From contig URMA01000049.1 in assembly GCA_900548875.1 (NCBI GenBank), forward strand, positions 1 to 21,559: 21,559 nt of DNA, written 5' to 3'. The first letter of the stretch is position 1. Each line of letters begins with the position of its first letter. This DNA comes from an uncultured Porphyromonadaceae bacterium (GTDB lineage: Bacteria > Bacteroidota > Bacteroidia > Bacteroidales > Muribaculaceae). Positions 1 to 8,021 of the stretch are shown one piece after another. The notes beneath the pieces are model-generated. The model worked only from the letters and a program-made list of their open reading frames with translations. It did not search any database and was not told the origin of the DNA. The translations under genes were made by a program, and so were the position numbers.

Positions 1-1114
1 CCGTTTTTCCGTCGGCCGACAATACAAAGATCCAGGTGCCTCCCGTTTCGGAGAAAAACGCTCCGCGAGGCAGCAGAATGCCTTCCGACGGCGCACCCAA
101 TTCAAGATTGATGTAATACGACTGTCCTGTACGGATATTGTCGGGACGCTTGCCGGCAAACACGAAATCCGTCTGGAACTTGTTTTCGCGCACATCAGGA
201 TACACCTTTTTCACCAGAAGCCGGAAAGTGGAATCCTGACGTTCGAAATTTCCGCTCAGTCCCGGCACCACGCGGTCGATATAATGCTCGTCGATTTTCG
301 CCTCTATCTTATGGCCCGACAGCACATTGATGCGCCCCACCATCTGCCCGGCGGAAATGCTCTGACCGAGTTCCACGTCAAGCAGTCCCAGTTCGCCGTC
401 GACAGGAGCACAGACCGTCAGTTTCGCGCGGCGGTCGCGTATCATGGCCAAACTGCGGCGCATATTTTCCAAATCGTCTTCCAGCTGGGAAATCTGTATG
501 CTTCTGTAAATGGAATCCTGACGCAGACGCTCGGCAACAAGACGGCGTTTTTCCACCGCCAGACCATAGTCCTCCTCGGCCTTCAAATAATCTTCGCGCG
601 ACACGAGGTCGTCGGCATACAGACGCTTGTACTGTTCGTAGGTACGTTTCTTCTGGCGCACATCCATGTCGAGCTGTATTTTCTCCGTCTGGTTGTTCAA
701 CCGGTCCTGCTCCATGGTCACTTGCGTATTGCGCAGAAAATTCTGTTTCTCGGCAAGATTGGCTTCCGCATTCAGAATTTCGAGGTCAAGGTTGGAGTTG
801 CGCAGCCGCAGGATGGGCTGTCCTGCCGTAACCGACGCTCCTTCCTCCACAAATTTCGTTTCGACGATACCGCCTTCTTCCGGGCTCAACTGCTGGGAAG
901 AAATAGGCTGCACCTGACCGACGACACGCACATAGTCCTTGAATTCGCCCTCGCGCACGCTGTCGACGGCCACCATCCGCATGTCAATACGCACCACCGT
1001 ACCCCGGTTGGCATAGAAAAACATTCCAGCCAGCACTACGACAGCCAATACGATTCCGGCAACCGTCCATTGCCGTGGCGTTCCGTATTTTCTTTTTTTC
1101 AACTGTATATCCAT
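1..1114 (-). CDS. HlyD-family periplasmic adaptor subunit of an export pump (partial, 3' end off window)
   Basis: This is the membrane-fusion (periplasmic adaptor) subunit that links an inner-membrane transporter to a TolC channel. The start is the ATG at 1112-1114, and 371 codons are visible before the window edge. Visible parts are a short cytoplasmic basic N-terminus (MDIQLKKRK), one membrane anchor at about residues 17-34, a first lipoyl/biotinyl half (GGIVETKFVEEGASV), a long alpha-helical hairpin rich in Q, E, K and R (about 110-235), a second lipoyl half (APVDGELGLLDVELGQSI), and the start of the beta-barrel domain. It begins 16 bases after the stop of the TolC-family gene, so the two form one leftward operon. 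The transporter itself should lie beyond the left edge, probably an ABC permease. The substrate cannot be told. Confidence 0.9.
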   Translation of the reverse strand, partial: MDIQLKKRKYGTPRQWTVAGIVLAVVVLAGMFFYANRGTVVRIDMRMVAVDSVREGEFKDYVRVVGQVQPISSQQLSPEEGGIVETKFVEEGASVTAGQPILRLRNSNLDLEILNAEANLAEKQNFLRNTQVTMEQDRLNNQTEKIQLDMDVRQKKRTYEQYKRLYADDLVSREDYLKAEEDYGLAVEKRRLVAERLRQDSIYRSIQISQLEDDLENMRRSLAMIRDRRAKLTVCAPVDGELGLLDVELGQSISAGQMVGRINVLSGHKIEAKIDEHYIDRVVPGLSGNFERQDSTFRLLVKKVYPDVRENKFQTDFVFAGKRPDNIRTGQSYYINLELGAPSEGILLPRGAFFSETGGTWIFVLSADGKT

Positions 1115-1130
1115 GTTTCAACGTGTTTTT

Positions 1131-2456
1131 TTATTTTCCAATCAGTATATTTGTCCGGTAATAGTCAAGCAATCGGCGCTTTACGCCCAGCAACAGCCGG
1201 GTTTTCAACAGTTCCGCCTGCGATTCGTACCACGTGTTGGCCGTCTGCTGCATATCGAGGAAACTCATCAGCCCTTCTTCGTATTTCCGCTTGGCAAACG
1301 TGTAGGCAATGGAATCGGAAACTGCCTTTTCTTCCATTTTCACAACCTCTTTCGAAAGGTTGCGGCAGTCAATCACCGCCTGCTCGATGCTGATGCGAAG
1401 CTCCTGCAGCCGATCGTCGTAGGCCAGTTGCGTGTCAAGTCTGCGGTTTTTTGCCTTTTTCAGCGTTGTAATCTGACTCAGTCCGCTAAACAGAGGAATG
1501 CTCAGCGTGACACCGACATATTGCCCGAAATTCAAATCCATCTGTTCCGAGTAAGGCAGGTTTGTAGAGCCGAAATGACGGTAATAATAATCGGAAATAC
1601 CGGCACTCAGCCGAAGCGACGGCACAAATGCTCCCCGCGCCGAACGGACATCATACGCGGCCATATCACGCTCATAGGCAGCCTGAAGGATTTTCGGATT
1701 GTTATGGCAGGCAAAGACAAACACCTCGTCGGCAGTACAACTGTCGGCGGCCAACGAGGTTCCATCACAAACTTCAGCCAGCACAAGCGTGTCGGCAACC
1801 GGGTAATTCATCGTTTGCTTCAAGGTAAGCAGAGCCGTTTCACGAAGTCCCTGCGCATTGACCGACGCATAATCGTCACCGGCAAACTGCGCCTGCGCCT
1901 GACTCAGTTCAACGGCGCTGTTCATGCCCAGCTCCTTCATTTTTCTTGTTTTCTCGAGAGTGGCAAAACTGTCGTCGCGCTTTGCCTCCATAATGGCACA
2001 CAGACGGTTGTAGTATTGCAGGTTCACATAGGCATCCATCACCTTTATGACAATATCGTCGCGGCTGTCCTGCCAGGCATTCTGCGCCTGACTTTTCTGT
2101 GCTTTTGCCTTACGGAACTGGTTGACAATCTGCCCACCGGCAAAAATATTCCACGAAACGCTGAGCGAATAGCCGTTGTTGAAAGTTTTCAGATTGTTGT
2201 AGGTATTCGTTTCCGGGTCAATCGAACGGCCGAAATTGAAATCCGCCCCCAGCGATGCGCCGACCGTCGGGAAAAACGAAGCCACCGCACTGCGATAGTC
2301 GCTCCGAGTGTCGTCGTAAGCCAGTTGCGAGCTCTTCACTTCATAGTTGTGTTCAACGGCATACAGCATGCAGTCGTCAAGCGTCCAGCTTTCCTGACCT
2401 CCCGCAGCAAATACAGCCGCCAGCATCACCCCTATTGTCATCAAATGTACCTTCAT
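1131..2456 (-). CDS. TolC-family outer-membrane efflux channel protein
   Basis: The 441-residue product is the outer-membrane and periplasmic-tunnel subunit of a tripartite pump. A signal peptide covers roughly residues 1-21 (MKVHLMTIGVMLAAVFAAGG) and is followed by WTLDDCMLYAVEHNYEVK, the usual opening helix of outer-membrane efflux proteins. Two repeats of long coiled helices surround beta-strand stretches such as GYSLSVSWNIFAGG and YVGVTLSIPLFSGL, the duplicated hallmark of the family. Length is normal. It is the first visible gene of a leftward operon with the HlyD-type adaptor gene, which starts 16 bases after its stop. The specific pump, drug or peptide exporter, cannot be assigned. This region is visibly more GC-rich than the genes to its right. 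Confidence 0.92.
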   Translation of the reverse strand: MKVHLMTIGVMLAAVFAAGGQESWTLDDCMLYAVEHNYEVKSSQLAYDDTRSDYRSAVASFFPTVGASLGADFNFGRSIDPETNTYNNLKTFNNGYSLSVSWNIFAGGQIVNQFRKAKAQKSQAQNAWQDSRDDIVIKVMDAYVNLQYYNRLCAIMEAKRDDSFATLEKTRKMKELGMNSAVELSQAQAQFAGDDYASVNAQGLRETALLTLKQTMNYPVADTLVLAEVCDGTSLAADSCTADEVFVFACHNNPKILQAAYERDMAAYDVRSARGAFVPSLRLSAGISDYYYRHFGSTNLPYSEQMDLNFGQYVGVTLSIPLFSGLSQITTLKKAKNRRLDTQLAYDDRLQELRISIEQAVIDCRNLSKEVVKMEEKAVSDSIAYTFAKRKYEEGLMSFLDMQQTANTWYESQAELLKTRLLLGVKRRLLDYYRTNILIGK

Positions 2457-2713
2457 TGCATTTCGTTTTGCCTATTACCCTGCCATAACCATACCAAAAA
2501 GGCAACACGTTACATTTCAACGAAATACAAAAACAGGCATCTTTCCAACTGTCAAAAAATCATACACCTTCGTAAATTTTTTTGACACCCGAAACACCTC
2601 ATTCAGCACCCCTAAAACAAAAAAGGCAGCCAATCCCACGGCTACAGTTTTCTCCTTGCCATAACTTATTAAAATTCTATATATCAATCTCTTTTTATAT
2701 TAATATAATTTCT

Positions 2714-2721
2714 TAAATTTG
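2714..2721 (+). promoter_or_regulatory. Candidate Bacteroidales -7 box for the 3017-4297 operon
   Basis: TAAATTTG matches the Bacteroides -7 consensus TAnnTTTG exactly. No clean TTTG lies at the -33 position; a T-rich run at 2691-2696 is the nearest fit. Transcription from here would give a leader of about 285 nt that includes the structured region at 2851-2952. Confidence 0.4.
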
Positions 2722-2850
2722 CAAAAACCAACAAAAACGATTGCCTATGTAAATAACGAATTAAAGACATATAATAATTAGAGCGTTAGCTACAATTCCG
2801 CATTCATAAAATCGCCAAATTAAATGAAACAGTCAGGAATCGAGGCTAAT

Positions 2851-2952
2851 GCTCACGTCTGTATACAGGCGTGGGCTATCTTCGTGTATGACTGTGCGGT
2901 GTTTGGCGATACCTTTGAATGCGTATACGAAGTTATGGTCCACGCTTTTTTT
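2851..2952 (+). ncRNA. Attenuator-like leader or small structured RNA with intrinsic terminator
   Basis: Two mutually exclusive structures are visible. The first is an 11-bp hairpin: GCTCACGTCTG (2851-2861), loop TATA, CAGGCGTGGGC (2866-2876). The second is a long hairpin in which GCGTGGGC and the following bases (2869-2890) pair with 2922-2945, ending CCACGC. With G-U pairs and one 2-nt bulge it makes about 22 pairs. It is followed directly by a T-tract at 2946-2952. The two share 2869-2876, so forming one blocks the other, the layout of an anti-terminator and terminator. The roughly 31-nt apical region contains a smaller stem (GGTGT/ATACC). It may regulate the downstream outer-membrane gene, or it may be an independent small RNA. 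I do not recognise a named family. Confidence 0.55.
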
Positions 2953-3016
2953 ATTGTCTATTTTACGCTTCTGGACCATTCAATATTTTTTACGAACTAA
3001 TTAAAAACAAAAACAA

Positions 3017-3667
3017 ATGAAAAAAGTATTATTAATAGCATGTGCTGCAATTCTCGGCCTTAATGGAATGGCCCAAAACAATGTAAAATTTGAAGGTATA
3101 GTTGGTATGAATATAGCCAAAATGGACGTTTATGATTCTAAGCCAGGTTTTCATATCGGTGTAAGAGGAGAACTTGCATTACCGTCACTTGTTAATGGCT
3201 TATACACCAATGCCGGCCTTTTAGTATCTCAAAAGGGAGCTAAATTGGATTTGGGCGATTTGGGAAAAGTAAAATTGAATGCATACTATTTGGAATTGCC
3301 GATTCATATCGGATACAAGTATAATTTGAATGAAGATTTTAGCTTATTCGGTGAGTTTGGACCTTATTTTGCTTTTGGTTTAGGAGGAAAACATAAAGTA
3401 ACTGAACTTGATTTTGATTATGAGGGTAATGAAATATATAACGAGTATTCCTACAACACATTCGATTCAATGAAGAGGTTTGATGCTGGTTTGGGCTTTA
3501 GAATCGGGGCTGAATTCAAACAAAAATATACAATTTCTCTTGGATATGATTTTGGTTTAGTCAATACATGGAAAGGTCATAGCGAAGACGCCGAAGATGA
3601 TGGTTTAGATTTGACCTCAAGCTGTAAGAACAAAAACTTCACGATTTCAATCGGATATAAATTTTAA
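3017..3667 (+). CDS. Outer-membrane beta-barrel protein (porin-like, PorT/OmpW size class)
   Basis: The 216-residue product is a small outer-membrane barrel. A signal peptide covers residues 1-19 or so (MKKVLLIACAAILGLNGMA, then Q). The rest is a run of alternating amphipathic strands (FHIGVRGELALPSL, YYLELPIHIGYKYN, FSLFGEFGPYFAFGLGG, FDAGLGFRIGAEF, YTISLGYDFGL) and ends NFTISIGYKF, with the terminal aromatic residue expected for barrel insertion. The pattern matches the outer-membrane beta-barrel domain common in Bacteroidetes. It sits 36 bases before a lipoprotein gene, probably as one operon, and behind the structured leader at 2851-2952. No ligand or transport role can be read from it. 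Confidence 0.85.
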   Translation: MKKVLLIACAAILGLNGMAQNNVKFEGIVGMNIAKMDVYDSKPGFHIGVRGELALPSLVNGLYTNAGLLVSQKGAKLDLGDLGKVKLNAYYLELPIHIGYKYNLNEDFSLFGEFGPYFAFGLGGKHKVTELDFDYEGNEIYNEYSYNTFDSMKRFDAGLGFRIGAEFKQKYTISLGYDFGLVNTWKGHSEDAEDDGLDLTSSCKNKNFTISIGYKF

Positions 3668-3703
3668 AGCACAGCATTAACCAATATTCAAATTAACTTT
3701 ATT

Positions 3704-4297
3704 ATGAAAAACCGACTTTATTATCTATTAATTACAATATTTTGCTTCTTTGTTCTCCCTTCATGTGATGAAGAAGACAATCCCATTGATGAAACTTCCG
3801 ACTATTTAGAAGTAACACTTAATGGAAAAACTTATAGAGAAAACATCCCCAATTGGGGATACTCCTACTTTGATGCCACCGATAAAGATTCTTCTGGCAA
3901 ACCCATTTCTGTCAACAACGTAATAGTCAACTTATATGAAAAATATGGCTTCTCATTTTTTCCCATGATCGCATACTATTCAAAAAAGACAGATTTAATG
4001 GCAGCCAAACCTGGGAAATATTTACATACTAATAACATATGGAAAACAGGAGGAGTTTCCACTTGTGAAAATTTCACATTAGCCACTGATCTGGAGATTT
4101 TCGAATCTGGGACTTATTATGAATTAACGAGCGGAACGCATCAAGTTAACTCTATAAAGGAGATTGGGGACAATGTTCAAATTGAAGGAGTATTTGATGG
4201 TGTTTACAAATGTGACAAGAACAATGATAGACGTTCAATTCAAGGAAAATATCGAATTACATTACACACACATAACTCAAACAACCCTTTAGACTAA
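3704..4297 (+). CDS. Putative lipoprotein of unknown function
   Basis: The 197-residue product has a lipoprotein signal ending in the lipobox LPSC, with the acylated Cys at residue 21, followed by the acidic DEEDN stretch often found on surface-exposed Bacteroidales lipoproteins. The mature part looks like a beta-rich globular domain: it opens YLEVTLNGKTYRENIPNWG and has later strands such as NVQIEGVFDGVYKC and KYRITLHTH. I do not recognise the family with certainty. It resembles small Bacteroides lipoproteins with an immunoglobulin-like or lipocalin-like fold. The gene follows the beta-barrel gene by 36 bases and ends before a strong terminator at 4338-4384. It lies in the host chromosome, outside the integrated element. 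Confidence 0.75.
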   Translation: MKNRLYYLLITIFCFFVLPSCDEEDNPIDETSDYLEVTLNGKTYRENIPNWGYSYFDATDKDSSGKPISVNNVIVNLYEKYGFSFFPMIAYYSKKTDLMAAKPGKYLHTNNIWKTGGVSTCENFTLATDLEIFESGTYYELTSGTHQVNSIKEIGDNVQIEGVFDGVYKCDKNNDRRSIQGKYRITLHTHNSNNPLD

Positions 4298-4337
4298 ATT
4301 GAACAGAAATTACAACTTGTCTTTTTAGCACAAACAG

Positions 4338-4384
4338 ATAACGCAAAATGGATATTCACTTTTATTCGTTTTGCGTTATTTTTG
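4338..4384 (+). terminator. Intrinsic terminator after the lipoprotein gene
   Basis: A perfect 11-bp stem, ATAACGCAAAA (4338-4348) with TTTTGCGTTAT (4369-4379), has a 20-nt loop and runs into a T-tract on the + strand. It ends the 3017-4297 operon. Confidence 0.75.
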
Positions 4385-4453
4385 CATATATAACACAACA
4401 TTTGACGTAATCGCCTCTTTCTATAAATAGGTATTGAAAAAAGTGTTGAGAAA

Positions 4454-4490
4454 TAAAAAAGAGGCTTGATAATCAACATCTTGCCTCTTT
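4454..4490 (-). terminator. Original tRNA terminator, now stranded beside the tRNA remnant
   Basis: On the minus strand AAAGAGGC/GCCTCTTT (stem 4483-4490 with 4458-4465) is followed by TTTTTTATT. It sits directly downstream of the tRNA 3' remnant at 4497-4538. This is the natural position of the native tRNA-Pro terminator before the element separated the two. Confidence 0.7.
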
Positions 4491-4493
4491 CAT

Positions 4494-4538
4494 CAGTCGG
4501 GGTGACTGGATTCGAACCAGCGACCACACGCCCCCCAG
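4494..4538 (-). repeat. attL: truncated 3' fragment of tRNA-Pro(GGG)
   Basis: Read on the minus strand this carries the anticodon loop CTGGGGG (4532-4538), the 3' anticodon-stem strand GCGTG, variable bases TGGTC, a T-arm (GCTGG TTCGAAT CCAGT), the acceptor strand CACCCCG and discriminator A (4497). The expected 5' anticodon-stem strand CACGC is absent: the next bases are AGCTATCC. The tRNA therefore stops there and the copy is a non-functional remnant left by integration. GGG is inferred from the loop register. Only the first 35 bases can be compared with the right-hand copy inside this window. Confidence 0.8.
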
Positions 4539-4657
4539 AGCTATCCATTTATTTCCTATATTTTTATATCTAATTGTTTTTCAGTATATTTGCCAACGAA
4601 TAAGAAACGGAAGTATTGGTATTATTTACATCTGATTATCTATATTTATCGTACAAA

Positions 4658-4750
4658 CGTCAGTAATCCGTCAGTAAAATAGAGTAGATAATTTATTGGT
4701 AATCTGAATACTATAGTCCAATATCTTTTTAGCAGAATAAAATGTCAGTA
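4658..4750 (+). repeat. Left-arm GTCAGTA repeats, candidate integrase arm sites
   Basis: GTCAGTA occurs at 4659-4665, 4670-4676 and 4744-4750. The first two lie 11 bp apart, one helical turn. The whole 19-base block CGTCAGTAATCCGTCAGTA (4658-4676) recurs near the right end at 21456-21474 in the same orientation. Position next to both ends and beside the integrase gene suggests arm-type binding sites for the N-terminal domain of the recombinase. Confidence 0.55.
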
Positions 4751-4763
4751 ATTTGTGTCGCTT

Positions 4764-6026
4764 ATGAAGTATGCTTCATTTAAAATGTGGATAGCCGATA
4801 AATATCACTATAAAGAAGGATATGCTATTTGGTTGGTTGTTCGCAAGAATAACAAACGAAAGGTGATGGCGTTAGGCATTTATGCAGAACCACATCAATG
4901 GAATGACAAACTTGAAATGTTTGTCACAGATAAGCGTGTCCCCAAATTACATCCAGACCGAATATACCTCAATGAATGGTTAACGCAAAAGAAATCGGAG
5001 ATACTTCGCATTATAGCAGATTTTGATGCTAATAAAATTGATTGGACACTAAATCAATTCGAACAAGAATTTTTTCACTACTCAAACAAAGGAAATGTAA
5101 AGGAATTCTTTGAAAATCTAATTCAAACTTATAAAGATACCAATCATATTGGCAATGCCAATTGCTATAGCAGAACACTTCACGTATTAGAACTCTTTGA
5201 TGAGAAACTGCCTGAACGTGTTTTCCCTGAAATAGATATTAAATATGTAAAATCTTTTGATGTGTTTTTACAAAAACGTGAATGTAAAGGGAATACTCGG
5301 AAGTTCTATTTTAAGACTTTGCGTGCAGTATTGAATAAAGCTATCCAAGATGGTGAAGCGTCAGAAACAACTTACCCATTTGGCAAAGGCGGTTTTAGCA
5401 TTTCATCATTGGAAGAAGAAACGACCAAACGCTATTTACCACATGACTCTATGTTGAAACTAAAAACTACAGTCATGGACAATAACGTACTTGAAAGAAC
5501 AAGAAAATTGTTCCTTTTTTCGTATTACTGCTATGGCATATCGTTTATAGATGCAGCATTGCTAACTAAAAAGAATATTATCCGTTATAACGGTGGGAAT
5601 TATATTGTCTATAAACGGAATAAAACAAAAGAAGCTAAGAAAGTCAAACCTATTCAGATTAAGATAACCCCTGAAATCCAAGAGTTAATGGATTGGTTTT
5701 CAGCCAATACATTGTTAGTAGAAGATTACTTGCTGCCAATAGTTTCTATTGCAGGATATAAAGGAGAGCAACTTTATAATCATATTCGTAGCCGTTTTGG
5801 ACGTAATAACAAGAATTTGACTAACTTAGCGAAAGTTTTGGAGATTACAGACATGAAGCTGACAAGCTACGTTAGCAGGCATACAATGGCAATGACCTTA
5901 CAGGACAATCAAGTACCGAGAGAGGTTATCTCACAAATATTAGGGCATAGTGATTTGGCAACGACCAATACTTATTTGGATAGTTTTGCCAGTAGTGTAA
6001 TAGACGAAGCGGTAAAAGTATTATAA
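4764..6026 (+). CDS. int: Tyrosine recombinase (integrase) of the element
   Basis: The product catalyses site-specific strand exchange between tRNA-located attachment sites. I chose the ATG at 4764 (420 residues); an in-frame GTG lies at 4755. Visible parts are an N-terminal arm-binding region (about 1-90), a SAM-like core-binding domain (about 100-200) and a C-terminal catalytic domain. The catalytic residues SYVSRH (Arg about 372), ILGH (His about 395) and NTY (Tyr about 404) are present. The first catalytic Arg, normally in a TRGxSFxD motif in Bacteroides integrases, is replaced: the motif reads CYGISFIDA (about 259-267). IntDOT of CTnDOT is known to lack this Arg too, so the enzyme may still be active. 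The gene lies about 225 bp inside the left attachment site and ends 10 bases before the next gene. Confidence 0.93.
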   Translation: MKYASFKMWIADKYHYKEGYAIWLVVRKNNKRKVMALGIYAEPHQWNDKLEMFVTDKRVPKLHPDRIYLNEWLTQKKSEILRIIADFDANKIDWTLNQFEQEFFHYSNKGNVKEFFENLIQTYKDTNHIGNANCYSRTLHVLELFDEKLPERVFPEIDIKYVKSFDVFLQKRECKGNTRKFYFKTLRAVLNKAIQDGEASETTYPFGKGGFSISSLEEETTKRYLPHDSMLKLKTTVMDNNVLERTRKLFLFSYYCYGISFIDAALLTKKNIIRYNGGNYIVYKRNKTKEAKKVKPIQIKITPEIQELMDWFSANTLLVEDYLLPIVSIAGYKGEQLYNHIRSRFGRNNKNLTNLAKVLEITDMKLTSYVSRHTMAMTLQDNQVPREVISQILGHSDLATTNTYLDSFASSVIDEAVKVL

Positions 6027-6036
6027 ACGAAACAGT

Positions 6037-7593
6037 ATGTTACCAACAGATAAAATAAAGGACTTGCTTTCGCATGGCGAGAATAAGCGAGTAGAATTCA
6101 AAAAATGTACGGATAAGGTTTCGGCATCTGTGTATGAAACCGTATGCTCTTTCTTGAATGCAGAAGGAGGATATATCTTTTTAGGGGTAGATGATGATGG
6201 CACAATATTGGGAATTAACCCTAAATGTGTAACAGATATGACCAAAAGCATTATCAATACGTTGAATAATCCTGAACAATTTCTTCCACCTATGCCGATC
6301 ACCCCGGAGCGCACAGAGATAGACGGTAAAGTTGTTCTTTATTTGAACGTGCCGGAGAGTGAACAGGTACATAGATACAAGAATCGTTTCTTTGACCGTT
6401 GGGGGGATGCGGACAATGATGTGTCAAAACATACCTATCTGGTTAAGAATATGTTCATGCGAAAAGAGAAGGAATCTTCCGAGAACGAGGTATTTCCCGA
6501 TGTGACTTTGGAAGATATGGATGAAGAATCGTTCAAGATTATGCGTAGCCACATTTCTATTCATAACTCCAATCATCCGTGGTTGAGTATGACAAATGAA
6601 GAATTCCTGAAAAGTCTGTTTTGGGGTAGGCAACGAGGAACAAACAAGGAAGGATATAAGTTGGCTGCTATTCTCTTATTTGGCAAGGAACAGACTATTC
6701 TGAACTGTTGTCCGTGGCATCGTACGGATGCCATTTACCGCAGCATGTCTTACGAGCGTTTCTTGCATCCGCTTCCTACCGACCCTGATATTCGTTACAA
6801 TGACCGGGATATGATATGCGCAAATCTGATTCAGTCATATATCCGTTTGCTGAATTTCGTGCAACGCAACATGCCTGATAAGTTCCGTTTAGCGGATAAT
6901 GGAATAGACCGTTTGGACTTACGGGTAATGATATTCAGAGAGGTAATCTCAAATACACTTCTACACCGTGAGTATATCAGTTCATATACCAATAAGTTTC
7001 TCATATTCCGCGACCGGGTTATAACGGAGAATTGGACGAAACCTTTCCAAACAGGGGATATAGATATAAATGATTGGCGTACCCGTACAAAGAATCCGCT
7101 AATAACAAAGGTGTTCCGTGAGATGAAATGGGCTGAAGAACTTGGATCGGGACAGAAAAATATTCGGAAATATGCTCCGTTGTATTTTGAAAACTCTGAA
7201 ATAGAGATACATAGTGGGGAAGAGTTTATCTTTTCAATTACCTATCGTGACCCTAAAGAGTTTGAGCTTGCAGAAAATACGCCGACAAGTCGGGAGCAAG
7301 TCGGCACTAAGTCAGCACTAAGTTGGCATCAAGTCGGCACTAAGTTGGCACTAAGTCAAAAGGAAATAAGAACTATTTTGGAAATGTGTTTGTACGAAAA
7401 CACTTTAACACAAATTATTGCTTCGCTCAATTTTAGCGATAGAACGAAATTTAAGAGAAAATATATAAACCCTTTGATTTCGGAAGAACTACTGGCAATG
7501 ACTGTTCCTGACAAACCAAATAGCCGTTTACAGAAATATTATACCACCGAAAAAGGAAAATCACTACTACTATGCCAAGACGCAAGCAACTGA
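6037..7593 (+). CDS. AlbA_2/Schlafen-type ATP-binding protein with C-terminal winged helix
   Basis: The 518-residue product belongs to the AlbA_2 (divergent AAA-4, Schlafen-like) family often annotated as RecG-like or ATP-binding transcriptional regulators. The N-terminal AlbA_2 domain shows ENKRVEFKK, NAEGGYIFLGVDDDG (about 15-55). A GHKL-type ATPase fold follows, with REVISNTLLHREY (about 305-317) and EELGSGQKNI (about 368-377). A C-terminal winged helix lies at about 435-515. Between them is a short repetitive linker (VGTKSALS, VGTKLALS) encoded by six 11-bp tandem units at 7290-7355. It starts 10 bases after the integrase stop and overlaps the next gene by 22 bases, so the three are probably co-transcribed. 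A role in regulating the element or host stress response is usual for the family, but the target is unknown. Confidence 0.85.
   Translation: MLPTDKIKDLLSHGENKRVEFKKCTDKVSASVYETVCSFLNAEGGYIFLGVDDDGTILGINPKCVTDMTKSIINTLNNPEQFLPPMPITPERTEIDGKVVLYLNVPESEQVHRYKNRFFDRWGDADNDVSKHTYLVKNMFMRKEKESSENEVFPDVTLEDMDEESFKIMRSHISIHNSNHPWLSMTNEEFLKSLFWGRQRGTNKEGYKLAAILLFGKEQTILNCCPWHRTDAIYRSMSYERFLHPLPTDPDIRYNDRDMICANLIQSYIRLLNFVQRNMPDKFRLADNGIDRLDLRVMIFREVISNTLLHREYISSYTNKFLIFRDRVITENWTKPFQTGDIDINDWRTRTKNPLITKVFREMKWAEELGSGQKNIRKYAPLYFENSEIEIHSGEEFIFSITYRDPKEFELAENTPTSREQVGTKSALSWHQVGTKLALSQKEIRTILEMCLYENTLTQIIASLNFSDRTKFKRKYINPLISEELLAMTVPDKPNSRLQKYYTTEKGKSLLLCQDASN
7290..7355 (+). repeat. Six 11-bp tandem repeats within the AlbA_2 gene
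   Basis: Imperfect units of TCGGCACTAAG lie head to tail at 7290-7300, 7301-7311, 7312-7322, 7323-7333, 7334-7344 and 7345-7355. Units 2 and 5 are identical. Because 11 is not a multiple of 3, three units make one 11-residue protein repeat, and loss or gain of a single unit would shift the frame. Confidence 0.85.
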
Positions 7594-7979
7594 CATTCAA
7601 AATCAGAGACCTAAAATGTGCCCAGTATCTGATTGCGGAGCTGTCCCAACTCCCTCAGCTGGCAAACTTTGATATGACTTCTATCGAAATAAGTATCAAG
7701 AAAAACAGACCTGCCCCTAAAATCATAAAGAAGGACATTGATGTACTGATAGACCGCTTGCAACGTGGATTCTCCGCAAACAAACATACTCTTACCCAAC
7801 TGAACGGAAGATATCTAGTGACAAATACTCATTTAGCCAAATGGATGAGAACCACTCCTGCATCTGTAAACAAATGGATAAAAGACGGGTTGATAAAACC
7901 CTGTCAAGACCCACATGTATGCTTTAACTATTTTAATGTGGATGAAGTAACGAAGCAATTACGCAAGCAAAAACAATAA
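7572..7979 (+). CDS. Small HTH protein of unknown function
   Basis: The 135-residue basic protein starts inside the end of the AlbA_2 gene (22-base overlap, different frame), which implies translational coupling. The C-terminal third looks like a winged or MerR-like helix-turn-helix: GRYLVTNTHLAKWMRTTPASVNKWIKDGLI (about residues 77-106). The N-terminal part has no motif I recognise. Proteins of this kind sit near integrases of Bacteroidales elements as excision or regulatory factors. That role is inference from context. Confidence 0.7.
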   Translation: MPRRKQLTFKIRDLKCAQYLIAELSQLPQLANFDMTSIEISIKKNRPAPKIIKKDIDVLIDRLQRGFSANKHTLTQLNGRYLVTNTHLAKWMRTTPASVNKWIKDGLIKPCQDPHVCFNYFNVDEVTKQLRKQKQ

Positions 7980-8021
7980 AATCGCATTTCAATTTATCAT
8001 CTATATCAAAAGTGCCATTTG

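Larger units (their letters stand above)
2457..3016. other. 560-base intergenic region: divergent promoters and structured leader
   Basis: The stretch separates the leftward pump operon from the rightward outer-membrane gene. I see no convincing ORF in it. The part next to the pump gene (2457-2700) is AT-rich, and I found no good leftward TAnnTTTG box there. The rightward half holds a -7 candidate at 2714-2721 and the structured leader at 2851-2952, both listed separately. An 8-bp perfect inverted repeat (2935-2942 with 2972-2979, ATGGTCCA/TGGACCAT) straddles the T-tract and may form a further alternative hairpin. Confidence 0.6.

Noticed and set aside
1113..2585. A 490-residue + strand ORF opposite the TolC-family gene, and a 369-residue + strand ORF at 284-1393
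   Set aside because: Both are antisense shadows of the well-supported HlyD and TolC genes in a GC-richer region; their translations have no domain logic.
4294..4548. An 84-residue minus-strand ORF covering the tRNA remnant
   Set aside because: It runs through a tRNA fragment and two terminators and is not a plausible gene.
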